Below the pieces are notes generated by a model, which searched no databases, was not told the DNA's origin, and worked only from the letters and a program-made list of their open reading frames with translations. Source: Methanothrix sp. (GTDB lineage: Archaea; Halobacteriota; Methanosarcinia; Methanotrichales; Methanotrichaceae). From it: a stretch of 5,512 nucleotides of DNA. Every line of letters starts with the position of its first letter. Positions within the stretch are counted from its first letter, which is position 1. Below are positions 1 through 5,512 of this stretch, in pieces. Both the position numbers and the translations under genes were made by a program. The DNA lies in contig JAAZNX010000218.1 of NCBI GenBank assembly GCA_012798025.1, positions 1-5,512 of the forward strand, written 5' to 3'.

Positions 1-51
1 CATTGGTCCAACTTCATAACCTGTGTTACGGGTCGATGCCCAAAGCGTGTG

Positions 52-101
52 CGAAATACTTTTAGGACTCTACAGCGCAGTAATTGACCAGAAAACTTAA
101 A
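52..101 (+). promoter_or_regulatory. Candidate archaeal promoter elements upstream of the small CxxC gene
   Basis: Two stretches look like purine-rich BRE plus A/T-rich TATA boxes. One is CGAAATACTTTTAGG at about 53-67, and the other is GAAAACTTAAA at 91-101. With the usual archaeal spacing of about 25 bases from TATA centre to start site, the second would give a leader of roughly 25-30 bases before the ATG at 149, which leaves room for the ribosome binding site. Neither is a strong TTTATATA match, so this is only a suggestion. Confidence 0.25.
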
Positions 102-133
102 CATCAGGGAGTAATATCCAAACTTTCAGCGTA

Positions 134-139
134 GGAGAT
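134..139 (+). promoter_or_regulatory. Ribosome binding site that favours the ATG at 149
   Basis: GGAGAT lies 9 bases before the ATG at 149, a good Shine-Dalgarno distance. It is only 3 bases from the in-frame TTG at 143, which is too close. This favours the ATG at 149 over the TTG as the start of the small CxxC protein. Confidence 0.6.
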
Positions 140-148
140 GAATTGAAA

Positions 149-325
149 ATGGCTGATTGCGAACTATGTACCCGCGCGCGACCGACGCTCTTTCCCATCA
201 AGGCACCTGTCCACAACTTGAGCTATCCTGAAGGCGCTTACAAAGGCGTGTGTGACATCTGCCTGGAAAACATGGAGAAGGCCTGGCAGGAGCGCTTTGG
301 GCCAAAGGCTGAAGCAAAGAAGTAA
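149..325 (+). CDS. Small twin-CxxC (probable zinc-binding) protein, function unknown
   Basis: I do not recognise this 58-residue protein as a named family. It has two CxxC knuckles, Cys4-x2-Cys7 near the N-terminus and Cys35-x2-Cys38, separated by 27 residues. That is the arrangement of a single four-cysteine zinc-ribbon-like site. A short, charged, probably helical tail (about 39-58, ending in Ala/Glu/Lys) follows. There is no signal peptide or membrane segment, so it is probably cytoplasmic. The ATG at 149 is preferred to the in-frame TTG at 143 because GGAGAT is well spaced for it. Reality as a gene is supported by the paired cysteines, the ribosome binding site and position at the head of a same-strand cluster. 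A role in nucleic-acid or protein binding would be a guess. A 74-base gap with a T-run separates it from the next gene, so it may be transcribed alone. Confidence 0.7.
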   Translation: MADCELCTRARPTLFPIKAPVHNLSYPEGAYKGVCDICLENMEKAWQERFGPKAEAKK

Positions 326-337
326 AAGCGCATAGAA

Positions 338-348
338 TCTTTTTTCCT
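338..348 (+). terminator. Possible T-run terminator after the small CxxC gene
   Basis: Fifteen bases after the TAA stop is an uninterrupted run of six T (340-345) inside the pyrimidine-rich stretch TCTTTTTTCC. Archaeal RNA polymerase can terminate on oligo-T without a hairpin, and none is visible here. A single six-T run is weak, so read-through into the next gene is likely. Confidence 0.3.
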
Positions 349-399
349 TCAGAGCAATTGAGCCTGTCGTGGTCAGCTTTGCTTGATCGGTGACAAAGC

Positions 400-783
400 A
401 TGAGGTTGCAAAAGGAAGAAAAAATTGTGATAGTGCTGCTCCTCATGGCCCTCGGATCTCTGACCGTGGCCTTCTGGGCTTTTGGCCCTGAAGACGGCTC
501 TGTCGTCTCTTCTGCATCAGCAAAGGACTCCGGCCTCTTGGAACAGTCAGTGCAAGGCGAGGTTCTGGAGATGAAGCCGACCAAGAGCGGCGGCAACCTG
601 ATTCTTCGGCTGGATTCAACTCCTTTGCAGATATTCATCCCGGCCAGTGCTGGTGCAGCTGAGATTCAAGGCAAAGTTCGGGTTGGCGACCGCATATCGG
701 CTCGGGGAAAGATCTCTAGTTACAAAGGAACAGAGGAGCTGACCGTCTCTCGAGCCGCACAGGTTCAGGTTATTTCAGCCTGA
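400..783 (+). CDS. Membrane-anchored single OB-fold protein
   Basis: The protein has 127 residues. A short charged N-terminus (MRLQKEEK) is followed by a hydrophobic helix at about 9-28, which reads as an uncleaved anchor or signal segment. A Ser/Ala/Asp linker (30-48) then leads to a compact beta-rich domain (about 51-125). That domain has the look of a nucleic-acid-binding-type OB-fold: a G-x-V opening strand at 53-55, a V-x-x-G-D turn at 93-97, and a K-G-x-x-E-L-T-V segment at 109-116. With positive residues before the helix, the OB domain probably lies outside the membrane. GGTGA sits 6 bases before the ATG. The next gene starts 26 bases after the stop, so it is probably co-transcribed with the SAM hydrolase. 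The ligand is unknown. Exported OB domains may bind oligosaccharides, proteins or nucleic acids, and the sequence does not decide between them. Confidence 0.7.
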   Translation: MRLQKEEKIVIVLLLMALGSLTVAFWAFGPEDGSVVSSASAKDSGLLEQSVQGEVLEMKPTKSGGNLILRLDSTPLQIFIPASAGAAEIQGKVRVGDRISARGKISSYKGTEELTVSRAAQVQVISA

Positions 784-809
784 ATGATCCAAAGCATCAA
801 AATGGTGAA

Positions 810-2520
<1,711 letters not shown>

Positions 2521-2541
2521 TAGGATCTCGGAGAAAAAGTC

Positions 2542-3072
2542 ATGCGTGGGCTCTACATTGGGCGCTTCCAGCCTTATCATCTCGGTCATCAATCGGTTCT
2601 TCGGGAGATCTTCAAGGAGATGGATGAGATAGTAATAGCAATAGGCAGCGCTCAGGAGAGCCACACACCTGAAAACCCTTTCACTGCCGGAGAGAGGACT
2701 GAGATGATCTATGCAGCCTTAGAGCAGGATGATTTGAGGAATCGATGCTACGTCATCCCGGTACAGGATATCAACCGAAACTCGGTTTGGGTCTCTCACC
2801 TGCAATCCATGGTTCCCTGCTTTGATGTGGTCTATTCCAATAATCCTATTGTTGTCAGGTTGTTCTCTGAGGCAGAGGTGGATGTTAGATCGCCGCCCAT
2901 GTATCAAAGAGACCTGTACTCAGGGACGACCATTCGTAGGCTGATGCAGGAAGGCGGCGACTGGACGAGCCTGGTTCCCGGGTCCGTGGCCTCGCTCATC
3001 ACAAGGATCGGCGGAGTCGAACGCCTGGCCTGTGTTTCGAGAAGCGACGCTTCTCAACAATGCATCTTGTGA
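2542..3072 (+). CDS. nadM: Nicotinamide-nucleotide adenylyltransferase, archaeal NadM type
   Basis: The enzyme joins NMN and ATP to give NAD+ and pyrophosphate, the last common step of NAD synthesis, in the cytoplasm. The 176-residue protein has the nucleotidyltransferase Rossmann fold signatures. These are the N-terminal GRFQPYHLGH (7-16) with the HxGH nucleotide-binding site (H13, G15, H16), an IGSAQESHTPENPFTAGER block (34-52), RSPPMYQRDLYSGTTIR (116-132) with the second ATP-binding signature GTTIRRLM (128-135), and a C-terminal helix near GGVERL (157-162). The length is slightly over the roughly 168-178 residues of the archaeal family; the final SDASQQCIL looks like an unconserved tail. 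The ATG has GGAGA (2530-2534) seven bases upstream. It starts 21 bases after mer, so the two are probably co-transcribed, and it ends 26 bases from the convergent pan stop. An 8-bp inverted repeat lies in its final codons. Confidence 0.93.
   Translation: MRGLYIGRFQPYHLGHQSVLREIFKEMDEIVIAIGSAQESHTPENPFTAGERTEMIYAALEQDDLRNRCYVIPVQDINRNSVWVSHLQSMVPCFDVVYSNNPIVVRLFSEAEVDVRSPPMYQRDLYSGTTIRRLMQEGGDWTSLVPGSVASLITRIGGVERLACVSRSDASQQCIL
3039..3055. repeat. Perfect 8-bp inverted repeat at the nadM/pan convergent junction
   Basis: GAGAAGCG (3039-3046), a single A, then CGCTTCTC (3048-3055) form a perfect inverted repeat, effectively a 7-bp stem with a GAC loop. It overlaps the last nadM codons. It is also 44 bases downstream of the pan stop in the pan transcript, so RNA from either strand could fold here. 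No T-run follows on either strand, so it is not a textbook intrinsic terminator. It could mark transcript 3' ends or protect them, or be a coding coincidence. Confidence 0.5.
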
Positions 3073-3098
3073 TATATCGTCGCAGCATCCATCGGCTC

Positions 3099-4316
3099 TC
3101 AGATGTACTGCTGAATCAAGTCCTCAGGCTCGCTTATTCGGTTCCTCTCTTTGTGCAGTATTTTGAGAGCTGCATTCTCAAAATCGCTCTGGTAGACGGT
3201 TGTACGCTCCTCACGGATCGCATACATGCCTGCCTCGGTGGAGAGGGCCTTGAGGTCTGCACCGCTCGAACCCTCGGCAAGTTCAGCGATGCGCTTGAGA
3301 TCCACATCCGCATCAAGGCTCATACCACTGGTATGGATCTTCAAGATAGCCTCGCGAGCCATGCTATTGGGCAGAGGTATCTCGATTACCCGGTCAAAAC
3401 GGCCAGGCCGAAGCAGGGCCGGATCTAGCATGTCAAGGCGGTTGGTGGCAGCGATTAGCTTCACCTCGCCGCGAGCGTCGAAGCCATCCATCTCTGCAAG
3501 GATCTGCATTAAGGTCCTTTGCACCTCGCGATCGCCGCTGGTGGCCCCGTCCATGCGCCGGGCACCGATGGCATCCAGCTCATCTATGAAGATTATCGCG
3601 GGGGACTTATTTTTGGCCAGCTCGAAAAGCTCGCGGACCAGGCGGGCGCCCTCACCGATGTACTTTTGAACGAACTCAGAACCCACGACTCGCAGGAAGG
3701 TTGCTTCTGTGCTCTGTGCCACGGCCTTGGCCAGGATCGTCTTGCCAGTTCCAGGCGGACCGTAAAGCAGAACTCCTTTTGGCGGCTCGATGCCCACGGC
3801 AGTGAAGAGGTCCGGACGCTTTAAGGGCAGCTCCACAATCTCCCTGATCTCAGAGATCTGGCTATCCAGGCCTCCGATCTGAGAAAATTGGACATCAGGA
3901 GCTTCTTCGATCTCCATGCCGAAGACTGCAGGATCTCGGGGCGATGGCAGGACGCACATTACGGCAAATGATTGTTGGTTTAGCCCAACCTGAACCCCGG
4001 GCTTGATATCCTCCTCAATGAACTGGGACAGGTTCACGACGAATCTAGGACCTGTGCTGCTCTTAACAATGACTCTGTTCTCATCAAGAACATCGACTAT
4101 AGTTCCCACGATCATAGGACCGACCCGCAGACGCTCCAGCTCACTGCGCAGCTTTCGGGCCTCGCGCTCGAACTTGAGCTTCTGATTTTCAATCAGCCGC
4201 TTCTCCCCTTCTACACGGTCCTTCTGCTCTCGCAGCGCCAGGTTGCGCTCTTCAAGCTGGCGCATTCGGTCCAGGATGTAGCGCGAGAAATCCGCTCCGG
4301 CCTGTGACTCGTTCAT
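3099..4316 (-). CDS. pan: Proteasome-activating nucleotidase PAN (AAA+ ATPase of the archaeal 20S proteasome)
   Basis: PAN forms a hexameric ring that unfolds proteins with ATP and feeds them to the 20S proteasome in the cytoplasm. From the chosen start it has 405 residues. An N-terminal coiled coil (about 15-64, rich in Glu/Lys/Arg/Leu) is followed by an OB domain (about 66-125), which opens with [17 protein letters not shown]. The AAA+ module has Walker A GPPGTGKT (186-193), pore loop KYIG (218-221), Walker B IIFIDE (241-246), sensor 1 ATN (290-292) and arginine fingers R303 and R306 in LLRPGRFD. A helical domain with [10 protein letters not shown] follows. The C-terminus is QQYI: the penultimate Tyr of the HbYX gate-opening motif is present, but Gln replaces the preceding hydrophobic residue. 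The ATG at 4316 is preferred because GGAG lies five bases upstream and about 25 bases of leader follow the predicted start site. The in-frame ATG at 4334 lacks a ribosome binding site but could serve a near-leaderless message, adding 18 residues. Confidence 0.95.
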   Translation of the reverse strand: MNESQAGADFSRYILDRMRQLEERNLALREQKDRVEGEKRLIENQKLKFEREARKLRSELERLRVGPMIVGTIVDVLDENRVIVKSSTGPRFVVNLSQFIEEDIKPGVQVGLNQQSFAVMCVLPSPRDPAVFGMEIEEAPDVQFSQIGGLDSQISEIREIVELPLKRPDLFTAVGIEPPKGVLLYGPPGTGKTILAKAVAQSTEATFLRVVGSEFVQKYIGEGARLVRELFELAKNKSPAIIFIDELDAIGARRMDGATSGDREVQRTLMQILAEMDGFDARGEVKLIAATNRLDMLDPALLRPGRFDRVIEIPLPNSMAREAILKIHTSGMSLDADVDLKRIAELAEGSSGADLKALSTEAGMYAIREERTTVYQSDFENAALKILHKERNRISEPEDLIQQYI

Positions 4317-4321
4317 GCCTT

Positions 4322-4325
4322 CTCC
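4322..4325 (-). promoter_or_regulatory. Ribosome binding site selecting the pan start at 4316
   Basis: On the minus strand GGAG is followed by AAGGC and then the ATG at 4316, a five-base spacing. No comparable motif precedes the in-frame ATGs at 4334 or 4394, and the one at 4394 lies upstream of the predicted promoter. Confidence 0.6.
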
Positions 4326-4345
4326 ACTATCCATAATTACAAAGG

Positions 4346-4353
4346 TTATTAAA
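4346..4353 (+). promoter_or_regulatory. Candidate TATA box of the MBF1 operon
   Basis: TTATTAAA, preceded by purine-rich ACAAAGG, has its centre about 30 bases before the ATG at 4380. A start site about 25 bases downstream would leave roughly 5 leader bases, so the message would be nearly leaderless. The only Shine-Dalgarno-like sequence, AAAGGT at 4368-4372, would then be untranscribed. This box lies downstream of the pan TATA box as read on the pan strand, so the two promoters overlap back to back. Confidence 0.35.
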
Positions 4354-4362
4354 CTCCGACCC

Positions 4363-4377
4363 CTATAAAGGTTTCCG
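4363..4377 (-). promoter_or_regulatory. BRE/TATA promoter of pan
   Basis: Read on the minus strand, CGGAAAC (4377-4371) followed by CTTTATAG (4370-4363) looks like a BRE followed by a TATA box. Transcription would start about 25 bases downstream of the box centre, near 4341. That leaves about 25 bases of leader before the preferred ATG at 4316, long enough to include its GGAG, or about 7 bases before the alternative ATG at 4334. Confidence 0.5.
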
Positions 4378-4379
4378 AA

Positions 4380-4868
4380 ATGACCGAGAAGCAATGCGAG
4401 ATTTGCGGTGTGCAGATCGCGGGCTCGCCGCAGAGGATAGTGATCGATGGCTCAACGCTCGAGGTTTGCAAGAGCTGTGCGCGCTTTGGCAAACCCGAGG
4501 ATAAATGGTCGCCGGTTCCAAGGAAGATGGTTCCTGTCGAGAGGGCATTCACAGTAAAGCGACCCAAGCCTCGCGATCAATTCAAGGATTTAGTGGAGTT
4601 GGTCCCAGAGTTTGGGCGCAAGATCAGGGAGGCCAGGGAGAGCTTGGGCCTCTCGCCCGAAGAGCTCGGTGCAAAGATAAAGGAAAAAGCTGCACTTCTC
4701 AAGAAGATAGAGCGCGAGGAGATCTCACCCGAGGATGAGATCCGCAAGAAGCTTGAGAGGGAGCTCAACATAAAGCTCACGGACCAGGCAACAGAGGCCA
4801 AGGTTAAGGCCAGCAGTGCAAGCAGGGGATTGACGCTGGGAGATATTGCAAGCATCAAACGAAAATGA
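4380..4868 (+). CDS. Archaeal MBF1-type transcription factor (zinc ribbon + HTH_3)
   Basis: This 162-residue protein has the two-part design of archaeal multiprotein bridging factor 1. The N-terminal zinc ribbon has Cys6-x2-Cys9 and Cys30-x2-Cys33. A basic, Pro-rich linker follows (about 44-66), then a Cro/C1-type helix-turn-helix (about 78-133) beginning [20 protein letters not shown]. The C-terminal tail is Lys/Ala-rich. In eukaryotes MBF1 bridges activators and TBP. In archaea the family is associated with the small ribosomal subunit and possible coupling of transcription and translation, so a regulatory or ribosome-linked cytoplasmic role is the best reading. It is divergent from pan across a 63-base intergenic region, an arrangement I recall from other euryarchaea. 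The ATG fits a nearly leaderless transcript. The last bases overlap the next gene by four (ATGA). Confidence 0.9.
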   Translation: MTEKQCEICGVQIAGSPQRIVIDGSTLEVCKSCARFGKPEDKWSPVPRKMVPVERAFTVKRPKPRDQFKDLVELVPEFGRKIREARESLGLSPEELGAKIKEKAALLKKIEREEISPEDEIRKKLERELNIKLTDQATEAKVKASSASRGLTLGDIASIKRK

Positions 4869-5437
4869 TAACCAGTGCAGCTCGCCAAATCATTGGTGGT
4901 GGAATAATCGTCTACCCCACAGAGACAGTTTATGGCTTGGGCGCGAACGCCCTGGATGAGCAGGCGGTGATGAGGGTCTTCCAGATCAAAAAAAGGCCCC
5001 TATCCATGCCGATTTTCATGGCCGTCTCCAGCATGGAGATGCTGGGAAAGGTTGCTGTAATTGGCGAAGATGATATGGACCTGCTCGAGCAGCTCTTTCC
5101 GGGGCCCATCTCCGTTTTGGTACACAAGAGGAGCATCGTGCCAGACATCCTCACAGCTGGGTCCTCCCTTGTCGGCATCAGGTTCCCAGATCACGAAACA
5201 GCTCTGAAGATAATCGATCAGGCCGGTCCAATTACTTCGACAAGCGCAAACCGCACAGGCTCGCCCTCTCCCACAAGCGCCGCCGAGGTCTCTCGAGAGA
5301 TAGCCGATAGGGTCGACCTTGTGGTGGACGGGGGAAAGAGCAGGTATGCAGAGCCATCTACCCTTCTGGATCTTTGCAGCAGAAAGATAATACGCCCCGG
5401 CGCGGGCCTGGATAAAGTTTTGAAGGCGATATCTTGA
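4865..5437 (+). CDS. L-threonylcarbamoyladenylate synthase (TsaC/Sua5/YrdC family)
   Basis: The enzyme makes threonylcarbamoyl-AMP from threonine, bicarbonate and ATP. KEOPS/Kae1 uses this product to install t6A37 in ANN-decoding tRNAs. The 190-residue protein is one YrdC domain: YPTETVYGLG (17-26), KKRPLSMP (42-49) with the RNA/ATP-contacting K-x-R-x3-S-x-P pattern, FPGPIS (78-83), GIRFPDH (104-110), TSTSAN (124-129), and IRPGAG near the C-terminus. It lacks the extra C-terminal Sua5 domain of about 340-residue archaeal forms, so it is the short TsaC-like form. The N-terminus before the first strand is a little shorter than usual. The start overlaps the MBF1 stop (ATGA). No Shine-Dalgarno lies at proper distance (GGGAGAT is 20 bases away), so translation is probably coupled to MBF1. 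A close paralogue with a different substrate cannot be excluded, but the motifs are complete. Confidence 0.9.
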   Translation: MITSAARQIIGGGIIVYPTETVYGLGANALDEQAVMRVFQIKKRPLSMPIFMAVSSMEMLGKVAVIGEDDMDLLEQLFPGPISVLVHKRSIVPDILTAGSSLVGIRFPDHETALKIIDQAGPITSTSANRTGSPSPTSAAEVSREIADRVDLVVDGGKSRYAEPSTLLDLCSRKIIRPGAGLDKVLKAIS

Positions 5438-5512
5438 GAGCCCGGATAAGAGATTTCTTTGAGACAAAAGACGGCTGGATCTTCGCTGTGGCGGATTACA
5501 CCCATTTGCAGG
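5434..5512 (+). CDS. 5' end of a probable predicted nucleotidyltransferase (truncated by window end)
   Basis: A TTG at 5434 overlaps the TGA of the YrdC-family gene by four bases (TTGA). It opens a frame that stays open to the window edge (26 codons). The N-terminus, read with initiator Met, begins MRARIRDFFETKDGWIFAV and continues into ADYTHLQ. From memory this R-x-R-x-RDF-x-ET-x-DGW-x-FAV pattern resembles the start of archaeal predicted nucleotidyltransferases (COG1665-like), which also occur beside translation genes. No catalytic residues fall in the visible part, so the family is a tentative call. A strong ribosome binding site is missing (only AAGG at about 5423-5426), consistent with coupled translation. 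Confidence 0.55.
   Translation, partial: MRARIRDFFETKDGWIFAVADYTHLQ

Noticed and set aside
1..104. Open frame on the minus strand from an ATG at 104 to the left window edge (34 codons)
   Set aside because: It has no ribosome binding site, no recognisable motif, and is too short to judge at an edge. Plus-strand frames are equally uninformative.
1..148. Possible tRNA or other RNA gene in the leading 148 bases
   Set aside because: No GGTTCGAATCC-like T-arm, acceptor pairing or other RNA signature was found; only a weak 4-bp stem around 31-42.
198..638. 146-residue open frame on the minus strand across the first two genes
   Set aside because: It has no domain signature, a low-complexity Ser/Arg/Pro composition, and overlaps two better-supported plus-strand genes.
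3039..3055. CRISPR repeat or transposon end
   Set aside because: The inverted repeat occurs once, with no spacer array, target-site duplication or transposase nearby.
3060..3824. Plus-strand open frames of about 100-150 residues opposite pan
   Set aside because: They are shadows of the PAN coding sequence, with Ser/Arg-rich composition and no recognisable domain.
4317..4394. Extension of PAN to the in-frame ATG at 4394
   Set aside because: It would run through the predicted pan TATA box and into the MBF1 gene, and the added residues match nothing in PAN.

Overview
The window comes from a methanogenic euryarchaeon. The clearest evidence is a complete F420-dependent methylene-tetrahydromethanopterin reductase gene (mer). 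Other archaeal markers are an archaeal-type NMN adenylyltransferase, the proteasome-activating nucleotidase PAN, an MBF1-type zinc-ribbon/helix-turn-helix regulator, and TATA/BRE-like promoter elements. Mer resembles the Methanosarcinales type. With the roughly balanced base composition, this suggests Methanothrix (Methanosaeta) or a relative, but that is an inference from remembered sequences and not a search result.

Left part (149-3072, all plus strand): five closely spaced genes. They encode a 58-residue protein with two CxxC pairs, a membrane-anchored single-OB-fold protein, a SAM hydrolase (SAM hydroxide adenosyltransferase family, formerly DUF62), Mer, and NMN adenylyltransferase (NadM). 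The gaps are 74, 26, 1 and 21 bases, so the last four probably form one transcription unit. The SAM hydrolase stop and the TTG start of mer are one base apart. The set joins SAM turnover, the C1 pathway and NAD synthesis, but nothing in the sequence proves a shared function beyond co-transcription.

Middle (3099-4316, minus strand): pan, convergent with nadM, with only 26 bases between the stop codons. A perfect 8-bp inverted repeat lies in the last codons of nadM. pan is divergent from the MBF1 gene, and the 63 bases between their starts appear to hold both promoters back to back.

Right part (4380-5512, plus strand): MBF1, a TsaC/Sua5/YrdC threonylcarbamoyl-AMP synthase, and the 5' end of a third gene (probably a predicted nucleotidyltransferase). 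Each junction is a 4-base stop/start overlap (ATGA, then TTGA), which indicates a translationally coupled operon for transcription/translation functions.

No CRISPR array, insertion sequence, tRNA, rRNA or phage-like gene was seen. Bases 1-148 hold no gene I can support. The window looks like ordinary conserved archaeal chromosome. The points of interest are details: an unusual Trp in Mer, a degenerate C-terminal HbYX motif in PAN, two unfamiliar small proteins, the compact divergent promoter, and the hairpin at the convergent junction.
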